Source of the DNA: Oribacterium sp.
Lineage (GTDB): Bacteria > Bacillota_A > Clostridia > Lachnospirales > Lachnospiraceae
NCBI GenBank assembly: GCA_017940955.1
Contig: JAGAXP010000095.1
Span: 1 to 28,085, forward strand
DNA length: 28,085 bases
Direction: 5' to 3'
Shown: one piece after another, positions 5,787 to 13,184 of the stretch
Layout: each line of letters begins with the position of its first letter
Position numbering within the stretch: the first letter of the stretch is position 1
The notes under the pieces: model-generated
Told to the model about the DNA's origin: nothing
What the model saw: the letters and a program-made list of their open reading frames with translations, nothing else
Database searches by the model: none
Translations under genes and position numbers: made by a program

Positions 5787-7111
5787 TGAATAAAACTGTA
5801 AAAGGCATCGAAAGACCTCTTCGGGGAGAGCTTACTGTCCCCGGAGACAAGAGCATTTCCCACAGAGCCGTGATGCTGGGATCACTTTCCGAAGGAGTGA
5901 CACGTGTCAAAGGCTTCCTGAACGGAGCTGACTGTCTCTCCACCATCGGATGCTTCAGAAATCTCGGAATAGAGATAGAGCTTAGTGATGACGAAAAGGA
6001 AGTTACCATACACGGAAAGGGTCTCCATGGACTTAATGCCTACAGTGGGGTTCTTGACTGCGGAAACTCCGGTACCACAACGAGACTTATCTCCGGTATA
6101 CTTTCAGCTCAGAACTTTGATTCTGAACTGACCGGCGACGAGAGTATTCAGAAGCGTCCCATGAAACGTATCATGAAGCCTCTTATGGAAATGGGAGCTG
6201 ATATTACTTCTGTAAATGGTAATGACTGTGCGCCTTTAAGCATTCACGGAAAGGCACTTCACGGCATAACCTATGAATCCCCTGTTGCCAGTGCTCAGGT
6301 AAAGTCTTCCATACTTTTCGCCGGACTTTACGCAGATGGGAAAACCACCGTTATAGAGCCCACATTATCAAGGGACCATAGTGAAAGAATGCTGAAAGCC
6401 CTTGGTGCCAGGGTTTCTACCCGTGAGCTTCCCGACGGAAGAGCAGAGATAAGCATTGAGCATTGCGATAAACTGGTGGCTCCCGGAGAGGTTCTGGAGA
6501 TTCCCGGAGACATTTCTTCTGCAGCTTACTTTATTTCAGCTGCACTTCTGGTTCCGGGTTCTGATGTGATCATCAGAAATGTAGGCATTAACCCTACAAG
6601 AGACGGCATTATCGAGGCCTATCTCAGTATGGGTGCAGATATAACTCTTGAAAACAAGCGCATTTCAGGTTCTGAAGATGTTGCAGATGTTCATGTGAGA
6701 TACACAGAAGGACTCCACGGAGCTGAGATAGGGGGATCTCTGATCCCGAGGCTTATAGATGAGCTTCCGGTTATAGCCGCTGTAGCGGCCGGTGCTTCAG
6801 GAAATACAGTGATCAAAAATGCTGCCGAGCTTAAGGTAAAGGAATCAAACCGTATTGCTGTTATGGTTGAAGGGCTCAAAAAGGTTGGTGTTAAAGCCAC
6901 CGAAACAGAAGACGGAATGATCATAGAAGGACAGGGCAGAGGACTTAAGCTATGTTCCGGCGAGATAGATACTCATAAGGATCATAGGATCGCCATGACA
7001 TTCGCGGTACTTGCCCTTGCGGGATCTCAGGATACCGAGGTGACTCTCATTGACGGAGATTGTATCAATATTTCCTACCCGACGTTCTACGAGGATTTGG
7101 CGAATCTCTGA
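5786..7111 (+). CDS. aroA: 3-phosphoshikimate 1-carboxyvinyltransferase (EPSP synthase)
   Basis: A 441-residue cytoplasmic enzyme of the shikimate pathway that condenses shikimate-3-phosphate with phosphoenolpyruvate to make EPSP, precursor of chorismate and so of Trp, Phe and Tyr. Diagnostic motifs are present: PGDKSISHR near residue 20 (Lys22 binds substrate), LDCGNSGTTTRL around 90-100, SIQKRPM, the LIDELPV segment with the catalytic-loop acid, KVKESNRI and HKDHRIAM near the C-terminus. The GNSGTTTRL spelling resembles the Bacillus-type rather than the E. coli-type (GNAGTAMR) enzyme. Length is normal. It starts on the A of the upstream TGA and has no independent promoter that I can see. 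No clear terminator follows before the tRNA promoter at 7228. Confidence 0.97.
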   Translation: MNKTVKGIERPLRGELTVPGDKSISHRAVMLGSLSEGVTRVKGFLNGADCLSTIGCFRNLGIEIELSDDEKEVTIHGKGLHGLNAYSGVLDCGNSGTTTRLISGILSAQNFDSELTGDESIQKRPMKRIMKPLMEMGADITSVNGNDCAPLSIHGKALHGITYESPVASAQVKSSILFAGLYADGKTTVIEPTLSRDHSERMLKALGARVSTRELPDGRAEISIEHCDKLVAPGEVLEIPGDISSAAYFISAALLVPGSDVIIRNVGINPTRDGIIEAYLSMGADITLENKRISGSEDVADVHVRYTEGLHGAEIGGSLIPRLIDELPVIAAVAAGASGNTVIKNAAELKVKESNRIAVMVEGLKKVGVKATETEDGMIIEGQGRGLKLCSGEIDTHKDHRIAMTFAVLALAGSQDTEVTLIDGDCINISYPTFYEDLANL

Positions 7112-7227
7112 TCCTGAAACACATCTTGAATCCCACTGCCGGTGTTTCTTTATACATGATAGTCGGCGGTTCCGATCAAGTTATACAATTTGTGTGGTCA
7201 ATAACCAAATGTAATATCAAAAGGTTG

Positions 7228-7256
7228 TTGACATTCTTGTTACACTCTGATAAATT
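7228..7256 (+). promoter_or_regulatory. Promoter for the tRNA-Glu pair
   Basis: TTGACA (7228-7233), a 17-base spacer and TAAATT (7251-7256) place a start site near 7263, about 27 bases before the first tRNA. The 116 bases between aroA and this promoter show no other feature. Confidence 0.7.
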
Positions 7257-7289
7257 ATTCAAGTCGCATAAAAAGCGGCTTGATAATAT

Positions 7290-7361
7290 GGCGGATTGGT
7301 CAAGCGGTTAAGACGCAGCCCTCTCACGGCTGAATCCCGGGTTCGATTCCCGGATCCGTCA
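7290..7361 (+). tRNA. tRNA-Glu (anticodon CTC), copy 1
   Basis: A 72-base cloverleaf folds by eye: acceptor GGCGGAT/ATCCGTC, D stem GTC/GAC, anticodon stem CAGCC/GGCTG with loop CTCTCAC (anticodon CTC, reading GAG), and T stem CCGGG/CCCGG with loop TTCGATT. CCA is not encoded. The body matches the usual Firmicutes tRNA-Glu pattern. Confidence 0.95.
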
Positions 7362-7387
7362 CTTGGTTTTCAAAATTTATATATTAT

Positions 7388-7459
7388 GGCGGATTGGTCA
7401 AGCGGTTAAGACGCAGCCCTCTCACGGCTGAATCCCGGGTTCGATTCCCGGATCCGTCA
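7388..7459 (+). tRNA. tRNA-Glu (anticodon CTC), copy 2
   Basis: This copy is identical in all 72 bases to the tRNA at 7290-7361, separated from it by 26 AT-rich bases. Both probably come from one transcript started at the 7228 promoter and ended at the hairpin at 7463. Confidence 0.95.
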
Positions 7460-7462
7460 CTT

Positions 7463-7492
7463 AGCCTCAGGTTTAAGACCTGAGGCTTTTTA
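7463..7492 (+). terminator. Intrinsic terminator of the tRNA operon
   Basis: AGCCTCAGGT (7463-7472) pairs perfectly with ACCTGAGGCT (7478-7487) around a TTAAG loop, followed by a T-run. Confidence 0.9.
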
Positions 7493-7652
7493 GTTTATTA
7501 GTCCTGTATCTCGGTTTGCGGTAGATTTTCCTATATAACCAGCCAAATAGCCTCAGATCTCATGAAGTGAATTATACTGTGATGACATCACCAACGAGAG
7601 TTATCAATTCTATGCAGAGGACTTATACAAATTCCGAAATCCGGAGGTTCAT

Positions 7653-8531
7653 ATGAAAATAAGACGTTTTTCCGACAACTCTGTCATGAAAATAAAAGCT
7701 GCAAAAAACGATGATGGCAGCGACCTGACCTATCTTGAGTTCCCTGCCTTTAATTCTCAAGGCATTGCCGAACATGCCTTTTCAACCCGTCTCGGAGGAG
7801 TGAGCAAGGGTATCTGGTCAACCATGAACTTAAGCTTCACAAGAGGTGATGATCCTGATGACGTCTATGAGAACTTCCACAGGTACGCAAGACTCTTTAA
7901 TGTCGCCGATAACCGTATGGTTTTCACCTTCCAGACTCACACCACCAATGTACGTTATGTGACAGAAGAAGATGGTGGCAAGGGCTTTACGGTGCCGAGA
8001 GATTATACCGATGTTGACGGTCTTATCACCGATGTGCCGGGTTTGGTTCTGGGAATTTTTGCAGCCGACTGTGTCCCGCTTCTTTTTCTGGATCCTGTAC
8101 GGAAAGCCATAGGAGCCAGCCATTCCGGATGGCGGGGTACTGTGAACCGCATGGGAGAGGTAACCATAAAGAAGATGCAGGAGCAATTCGGTACAAAACC
8201 GGAGGATCTGCTCTGCGCCATAGGTCCCAGCATCTGCAGACATTGTTATGAGATATCAAAAGATGTGGCAATAGAATTCATGAATGCATTTCCGGACCAC
8301 GAGGATGAGATCCTGACTGATGATGGCTATAATAAAGAAAATGAACACAAATATCATCTTGATCTTTGGACGGCAAACCGTATCATACTGGAGGAAGCCG
8401 GTGTAAAGAGCGAAAACATTAGCATCACTGATCTTTGTACCAATTGTAATCCGGACCTTCTTTTCAGCCACAGATTCACCCACGGACAGAGGGGGAACAA
8501 CGGGGCATTTATAATGCTGAAAGAGGATTGA
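7653..8531 (+). CDS. pgeF: Peptidoglycan editing factor / YfiH-LACC1 family multicopper-like oxidoreductase
   Basis: A 292-residue cytoplasmic protein of the YfiH/PgeF (polyphenol oxidase/laccase domain, COG1496) family. Members have been reported to cleave or phosphorolyse purine nucleosides, and E. coli YfiH to clear wrongly incorporated residues from peptidoglycan precursors. The family metal triad is in place: His96 in FQTHTTNV, Cys140 in AADCVPLL and His157 in ASHSGWRG. GPSICRHCYEIS and the C-terminal SHRFTHGQRGNNG also match. ATG 7653 has GGAGG at 7643-7647. It stands alone: the tRNA terminator lies upstream and about 215 non-coding bases follow. The fold is certain; the physiological substrate is not. 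Confidence 0.93.
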   Translation: MKIRRFSDNSVMKIKAAKNDDGSDLTYLEFPAFNSQGIAEHAFSTRLGGVSKGIWSTMNLSFTRGDDPDDVYENFHRYARLFNVADNRMVFTFQTHTTNVRYVTEEDGGKGFTVPRDYTDVDGLITDVPGLVLGIFAADCVPLLFLDPVRKAIGASHSGWRGTVNRMGEVTIKKMQEQFGTKPEDLLCAIGPSICRHCYEISKDVAIEFMNAFPDHEDEILTDDGYNKENEHKYHLDLWTANRIILEEAGVKSENISITDLCTNCNPDLLFSHRFTHGQRGNNGAFIMLKED

Positions 8532-8563
8532 ACAAACCAAACCCCACAGACTCTCGAAACATT

Positions 8564-8667
8564 TTCTCGTGAAATATTGTTTTATATTACTGTGCCCTGG
8601 ACTGCATTTTGTCTTAGGAAGTGAGTATAAAGCTTCTCGTAAAATACTGTTTTATATCACTGTGCCC
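8564..8667. repeat. 34-bp direct repeat pair (70-bp period)
   Basis: TTCTCGTGAAATATTG.. (8564-8597) and TTCTCGTAAAATACTG.. (8634-8667) match at about 30 of 34 positions and both end in CACTGTGCCC or TACTGTGCCC. They occupy most of the space between pgeF and the small membrane-protein gene. Confidence 0.75.
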
Positions 8668-8693
8668 GTATGGTACGTATTTTTTGCAATACT

Positions 8694-8725
8694 TTGATGT
8701 GAATTATTCTGTTTCGTGTTAGAAT
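8694..8725 (+). promoter_or_regulatory. Candidate extended -10 promoter for the small membrane protein
   Basis: TGTTAGAAT (8717-8725) matches an extended -10 element, with a weak TTGATG (8694-8699) upstream at a longer than ideal spacing. Confidence 0.35.
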
Positions 8726-8746
8726 CGTGAAAAGGAGTTTAAGACT

Positions 8747-8959
8747 ATGAATTTACCTATTGCTATTCTGATCATCATATTTCTGACAGTCATGACTGTC
8801 TATATTTTTAAAAACGGTGCCCGTATGGACAAGCTGACAAAGGAAGAACAGGAGACCATCATAAGGTCACGCTGCTCCACCTGCAGGATGTCACACTATT
8901 GCAATGATTCAAAGTTTGTAAACAGCTGCAATTCCGGTTCAAAAAAGTCCGGCGACTAA
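8747..8959 (+). CDS. Small single-pass membrane protein with a four-Cys tail (unknown)
   Basis: A 70-residue protein that I do not recognise. Residues 4-21 form one hydrophobic segment (PIAILIIIFLTVMTVYIF), followed by KNGARMDK, so the tail is probably cytoplasmic by the positive-inside rule. A short Lys/Glu helix leads to the cysteines C43, C46, C52 and C61 (C-x2-C-x5-C-x8-C) in a compact stretch with a His at 50, which suggests a small metal-binding knuckle. AAAGGAG at 8730-8736 and an ATG at the right distance support translation. It is followed by two hairpins, so it is likely a monocistronic unit. It has the look of a conserved Lachnospiraceae small protein, but that is an impression. 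Confidence 0.7.
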   Translation: MNLPIAILIIIFLTVMTVYIFKNGARMDKLTKEEQETIIRSRCSTCRMSHYCNDSKFVNSCNSGSKKSGD

Positions 8960-8975
8960 TTAAAACCCCTATAAA

Positions 8976-9010
8976 CTTATCTGTCATGTTCACTTTATGA
9001 CACCGATAAG
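8976..9010 (+). terminator. Hairpin after the small membrane-protein gene
   Basis: CTTATC-t-GTCAT (8976-8987) pairs with ATGAC-acc-GATAAG (8997-9010). A weak T-rich tail follows, so termination is uncertain. Confidence 0.4.
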
Positions 9011-9032
9011 AATTTTCATCAAATATCACAAA

Positions 9033-9062
9033 AACTCTTGGTTTATAGCTGAGAGTTTTTTT
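9033..9062 (+). terminator. Terminator abutting the pseudouridine synthase start
   Basis: AACTCT (9033-9038) pairs with AGAGTT (9052-9057) and is followed by a seven-base T-run. It ends eight bases before the next start codon, so it may act on that gene rather than only end the previous one. Confidence 0.6.
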
Positions 9063-9069
9063 AACGCCT

Positions 9070-9717
9070 ATGGAAGTAATTAAAGAAACCAAAAACTATA
9101 TAGTTGTAAATAAAGCCCCGGGAGAAGACTCCGAGCATGACATTCCCCGGCTTTTAGCCGAGGCTCTGAAAAGAGAAAGCTCGGATTTTCTCTGCATTCA
9201 CAGGCTTGATAAGACCGCCGGAGGACTTCTGGTTTACGGCAAAAACAAAGCTGCCGCAGCAGATCTTACAAAGCAGCTTCAGGCGGGCACTCTGAAAAAA
9301 TCCTATCTCGCTATCGTTCCCGGAGTTCCGGAACAGACCGAAGGTGTTCTCAAAGATCTTTTATATAAAGATAAAACAAAACAAAAGATGTTCCCGGTGA
9401 AACGCCTGCGTAAGGGTGTAAAGGAAGCTGTCCTGAGTTTCAAGGTCGCTGCCACTAAAGAATGGGAAGGTAATGTCATATCCCTTCTGGAAATAAGCCT
9501 GCAAACGGGTCGTTTCCATCAGATCCGCTGCCAGTTTGCTTCCCGGGGGCTGCCACTTTTGGGAGACGGGAAATACGGTTCCAGGATAAAAACGAAAAAC
9601 CTCAGTCTTTTCTGCCGGAGCCTCAGCTTCTATGATTCTATCGAGAAAACAGAGGTCTTTTTCTCAGCATTTCCACCTGAGGAAGAGCCATGGACATATT
9701 TTGAAACTGACCTATGA
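9070..9717 (+). CDS. RluA-family 23S rRNA-type pseudouridine synthase
   Basis: A 215-residue enzyme that would isomerise uridines in structured RNA. The RluA-type motif HRLDKTAGGLLV (44-55) carries the catalytic Asp47; NYIVVNKAPG at the N-terminus and GRFHQIRCQFASRGLPLLGDGKYG near 155-185 are the other family blocks. There is no S4 domain, and the protein is shorter than RluC/RluD (about 300), matching the compact RluA-like group; the target site cannot be read from sequence. The start is odd: ATG 9070 follows a terminator-like hairpin by eight bases and no standard Shine-Dalgarno sequence is visible except GAGAG inside that hairpin. Since NYIVVNK is the normal family beginning, a much later start is unlikely. 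Confidence 0.9.
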   Translation: MEVIKETKNYIVVNKAPGEDSEHDIPRLLAEALKRESSDFLCIHRLDKTAGGLLVYGKNKAAAADLTKQLQAGTLKKSYLAIVPGVPEQTEGVLKDLLYKDKTKQKMFPVKRLRKGVKEAVLSFKVAATKEWEGNVISLLEISLQTGRFHQIRCQFASRGLPLLGDGKYGSRIKTKNLSLFCRSLSFYDSIEKTEVFFSAFPPEEEPWTYFETDL

Positions 9718-9778
9718 TCTCCCAATCTGCATTTAACTCTGATCAAAATCATCATGTCACATCAATAGGAGGCATCAA

Positions 9779-10660
9779 GTGGATATTCCGGAAAAATCTT
9801 CATTATCCATTAGTTTTTCAAATCAAAAGGAAGCAGAAGAGCGTCTGGCTGCGCTAAACGAAATAAAGGCTGAAGAAATTCCCGAAGGAATTTCACTTCT
9901 TGCAGAGCCCCTGACAGAAAAAATAGATATCAGCTCAGTTCTCAACTTCAAAAACATTGCATATCTAAGCTGCTCGGGGGATAATGCAGAAGACGGCTCA
10001 GTTCTTGATTTTGACTGGGTGCTTGATCTAAGACGCCAATGCATCCTTCATGACATTCCCTTTTATTTCACTTCCACCGGGACAAACTTCCGTATGCGAG
10101 GCCGCGACTTTCACATCAGCGAAAAATTCCGGGAATCCCAGGCCGCAAAAGCCGATGTTCATTACTATCCGGTATCAAGGGCTTTCAATCCTCCCGTATT
10201 GCAATCCTCATACAAATCCGACGGCATTTCAATCCCCGGCATCAACTATGAGATAGAAATGGAGCCTGAGGACAGATACATTGACAAGCTCTTTACCCGT
10301 ATAAGCTACAGTAAATTCCGTTCCTCATTTCACTTGCGTGAGCAGGAGAGAAACTACTATCTGTCACAGGGTGAGGAGGTGATCCGCCGGCACGCCATGG
10401 ATTTTGTTTCCAAAAAACTGGCGCCTGCTGAGCCTGAGAATGACGGAAAACAGACTCCCATGAAAGGGCATCCCGTTTTCATCGCCCAGCACGCCACCGC
10501 CTGCTGCTGCCGCGGCTGTCTCCATAAGTGGCACCATGTCCCGGAGCACAGGCCTCTTAGTGAAAGCGAGCAGCAGTACATAGTTAAAATCCTCATGTGC
10601 TGGATAAAAAATGAGATGAATGGCAGTCCGGCAGAAGACAACAGGGCAGAAACAGTCTGA
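9779..10660 (+). CDS. DUF5131-like / DUF4186 fusion protein
   Basis: A 293-residue protein of unknown function with two recognisable parts. Residues about 35-130 (LLAEPLTEKID, then DFDWVLDLRRQC, PFYFTSTGTNF, HISEKFRESQAAKADV) resemble the C-terminal half of DUF5131 (phage Gp37/Gp68-type) proteins, without their N-terminal Cys-rich half. Residues about 168-280 match DUF4186: KLFTRI, FRSSFHL, IRRHAMDFV, KKLAPAEPENDGKQTPMKGHP, then HATACCCRGCLHKWH. That last segment (H238, C242-C244, C247, H249, H252) is a good candidate metal site. GTG 9779 is chosen because AGGAGG lies six bases before it. It follows the pseudouridine synthase by 61 bases and may share its transcript. Domain names are from memory; function is unknown. 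Confidence 0.8.
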   Translation: MDIPEKSSLSISFSNQKEAEERLAALNEIKAEEIPEGISLLAEPLTEKIDISSVLNFKNIAYLSCSGDNAEDGSVLDFDWVLDLRRQCILHDIPFYFTSTGTNFRMRGRDFHISEKFRESQAAKADVHYYPVSRAFNPPVLQSSYKSDGISIPGINYEIEMEPEDRYIDKLFTRISYSKFRSSFHLREQERNYYLSQGEEVIRRHAMDFVSKKLAPAEPENDGKQTPMKGHPVFIAQHATACCCRGCLHKWHHVPEHRPLSESEQQYIVKILMCWIKNEMNGSPAEDNRAETV

Positions 10661-10781
10661 ACCATTAAAAATGTAATTATTATTTAGTTCTCTTGCACAG
10701 AAAAATATTTCCATCATTCCCCTTGGTAGTGTAAAATATTACTATCAATTAATTTATGTATACTTTTTAAAAGGGGGAAAC

Positions 10782-12002
10782 ATGGAACAGAAAAACAAAT
10801 TATCCTTAGCCGGACAGATTTTCATCGCTTTGATACTGGCTGTCATCGTTGGTCTTTTAATGCAGAGCCATGCCGATTTTGCCAATGACTACATTAAGCC
10901 CTTTGGTACCATCTTTCTCAATCTGATCAAGTTCATCGTCTGCCCCATCGTTCTTTTCTCCATTATGTCGGGTGTTGTTTCCATGAAGGATATAAAGAAG
11001 GTGGGTTCCATCGGTGGAATGACAGTTGCCTATTATCTTGTGACCACGGCATTTGCCATAACCATAGGTCTGGTATTCGGTAATGTCTTCAAGGGTGCGT
11101 TCCCTGCTCTTTCCACCACAAACCTTAGTTATGAAGCAGCTGCGCCCACATCCTTTATGGACACCATCGTAAATATATTTCCAAGTAACTTTGTGAAACC
11201 ACTTTTGGATGCCAACATGCTTCAGATCATCGTTATGGCACTGCTGCTTGGATTCGCAGTTATACTCATCGCTGATGTGGCACCGGATGCCAATGAGAGG
11301 ATAATCAACGATATCAACGACCTAAACAATGTATTCATGCGTGTTATGGAAATGATATTGAAGCTTTCACCTGTCGGTGTATTCTGTCTTCTTTGCCCTG
11401 TTGTCGCGAAGAATGGTCCCATGATCCTGGGATCCCTGGCGATGGTGCTTCTGACAGCTTATATTTGCTATATAGTCCATGCAGTCCTGGTTTATTCATT
11501 GACGGTCAGATTTATAGCAAACATAAGTCCCGTCCACTTCTTTAAAAAAATGGCTCCTGCCATGATGTTCGCTTTTTCCAGCGCTTCCAGCGTGGGAACA
11601 TTACCACTTAACATGGAATGCGTAACGAACCTGGGTGCCTCCAAGGAAGTCTCGTCCTTTGTACTTCCTCTTGGAGCTACCATAAACATGGATGGAACCG
11701 CAATTTATCAGGGTGTTTGTGCCATATTCATTGCAGCCTGCTACGGCATAGATCTCACAATGACACAGATGCTTACCATAGTGCTTACAGCCACACTTGC
11801 TTCCATAGGAACAGCCGGTGTACCGGGTGCCGGCATGGTCATGCTGGCCATGGTTCTTCAGTCTGTAGGACTTCCTGTTGAGGGTATCGCACTGGTGGCA
11901 GGTGTTGACAGGATCTTCGACATGGGTCGTACGGTCCTTAACATTACAGGAGACGCTTCCTGCGCAGTATGTATCTCAAAAATCCATGAGAGGAAATCAT
12001 AA
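10782..12002 (+). CDS. Dicarboxylate/amino acid:cation symporter (DAACS family)
   Basis: A 406-residue membrane transporter of the glutamate/aspartate/C4-dicarboxylate symporter family (SLC1/DctA/GltP), importing its substrate with Na+ or H+. Signature elements are intact: the Ser-rich hairpin tip FSSASSVGTLP (265-275), NMDGT (302-306), the second hairpin tip AGVPGAG (345-351) and the TM8 motif DMGRTVLNITGD (380-391), whose Asp, Arg, Asn and Asp line the substrate and ion sites. Length is normal for bacterial members. AGGGGGAAA precedes ATG 10782. Choice between glutamate/aspartate, serine/threonine and dicarboxylates is not possible by eye. It is followed by a GC-rich hairpin and then asnA, which may reflect shared aspartate/asparagine metabolism. 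Confidence 0.93.
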   Translation: MEQKNKLSLAGQIFIALILAVIVGLLMQSHADFANDYIKPFGTIFLNLIKFIVCPIVLFSIMSGVVSMKDIKKVGSIGGMTVAYYLVTTAFAITIGLVFGNVFKGAFPALSTTNLSYEAAAPTSFMDTIVNIFPSNFVKPLLDANMLQIIVMALLLGFAVILIADVAPDANERIINDINDLNNVFMRVMEMILKLSPVGVFCLLCPVVAKNGPMILGSLAMVLLTAYICYIVHAVLVYSLTVRFIANISPVHFFKKMAPAMMFAFSSASSVGTLPLNMECVTNLGASKEVSSFVLPLGATINMDGTAIYQGVCAIFIAACYGIDLTMTQMLTIVLTATLASIGTAGVPGAGMVMLAMVLQSVGLPVEGIALVAGVDRIFDMGRTVLNITGDASCAVCISKIHERKS

Positions 12003-12012
12003 ATAGCTATAA

Positions 12013-12062
12013 CAGTCAAGCCGGAACACAAACAGACCGGCTGAACTGACACTCCCCATTTT
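12013..12062 (+). terminator. Probable terminator after the symporter gene
   Basis: CAGT-ca-AGCCGG (12013-12024) pairs with CCGGCT-ga-ACTG (12037-12048), and a T-run (about 12059-12064) follows after a short C-rich gap. Confidence 0.5.
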
Positions 12063-12140
12063 TTATGTGGAATTACTTGCAGTGCGTTTTCGATAGCGCT
12101 AATATAGTGCTTTAAACAATATATCAACAGGGAGGCAACT

Positions 12141-13148
12141 ATGGGACTTATTTTTCCTAATGACTATGATCCACGACTTTCTGTTCGCGAAACACAGGAA
12201 GCCATCAAGTACATTCGCGATACATTTCAGAAAGAATTCGGCCGTGAGATGAATTTGAGCCGTATTTCCGCACCACTTTTCGTACCGAAGAGCAGCGGTC
12301 TCAATGATAATCTCAATGGTTATGAGCGTCCGGTAAGCTTTGATGTTCCATGGTGGCCGGAAGAAACCATAGAGGTAGTTCATTCACTTGCAAAGTGGAA
12401 GCGTATGGCTCTCAAGCGTTACGGTTTCAAGCCGGGTGAAGGTCTTTACACTAACATGAACGCTATCCGCCGCGACGAGGAGCTCGACAATCTTCACAGC
12501 TGCTATGTTGACCAGTGGGACTGGGAGATGGTTATCAATAAGGAAGATCGCACACAGGAAACTCTCGAGGGCACTGTCCGCATGATCTTCCGTATCATAA
12601 AGCACATGGAGCATGAGGTTTGGTACAAGTATCCAAATGCTGTAAACAAACTGCCGGATGACATCTATTTCATCGATTCAGAGACACTTCTCAAGATGTA
12701 TCCTGACAAAACTGCCAAGGAGCGTGAGAATGCCATCACAAAGGAACACGGCTGTGTATTCATCAGTAAGATCGGTGATAAGCTTTCAAACGGCGAACCT
12801 CATGACGGAAGAGCACCGGACTATGATGACTGGGCTCTCAACGGAGACATCCTTTTCTGGTATCCGACACTTAACTGTGCCCTTGAAGTAAGCTCCATGG
12901 GTATCCGTGTTGATGAGAAGTCTCTTGCAGAGCAGCTGAAAAAAGCAGGCTGCGAGGAAAGAGCTGAACTTCCATACCACAAGATGCTTCTTAACAGCGA
13001 GCTTCCTTACACCATCGGCGGTGGTATCGGACAGTCCCGTCTCTGCATGCTCCTTCTCGACAGAGCACACATCGGTGAGGTTCAGGCAAGTATCTGGCCT
13101 CAGCAGATGATAGATGAATGCGCAAAGCACAATATCACATTGCTTTGA
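12141..13148 (+). CDS. asnA: Aspartate--ammonia ligase (asparagine synthetase A)
   Basis: A 335-residue cytoplasmic enzyme making asparagine from aspartate, ammonia and ATP, structurally related to class II aminoacyl-tRNA synthetases. The sequence matches AsnA throughout: [13 protein letters not shown] at the N-terminus, [18 protein letters not shown] (45-62), [43 protein letters not shown] and the C-terminal [14 protein letters not shown], which corresponds to class II motif 3 with its ATP-binding arginine. Length is as expected for the family (about 330). GGGAGG lies at 12130-12135. A GGDEF gene begins 36 bases after the stop and may be co-transcribed. No T-box or other leader is visible in the 138 bases upstream. 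Confidence 0.97.
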   Translation: MGLIFPNDYDPRLSVRETQEAIKYIRDTFQKEFGREMNLSRISAPLFVPKSSGLNDNLNGYERPVSFDVPWWPEETIEVVHSLAKWKRMALKRYGFKPGEGLYTNMNAIRRDEELDNLHSCYVDQWDWEMVINKEDRTQETLEGTVRMIFRIIKHMEHEVWYKYPNAVNKLPDDIYFIDSETLLKMYPDKTAKERENAITKEHGCVFISKIGDKLSNGEPHDGRAPDYDDWALNGDILFWYPTLNCALEVSSMGIRVDEKSLAEQLKKAGCEERAELPYHKMLLNSELPYTIGGGIGQSRLCMLLLDRAHIGEVQASIWPQQMIDECAKHNITLL

Positions 13149-13184
13149 TGATATATCATCCTTACATGGAGGTAAGGAATTGTA

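Noticed and set aside
7060..7311. 83-codon frame running from aroA into the first tRNA
   Set aside because: It overlaps the end of aroA in another frame and reads through a promoter and tRNA gene.
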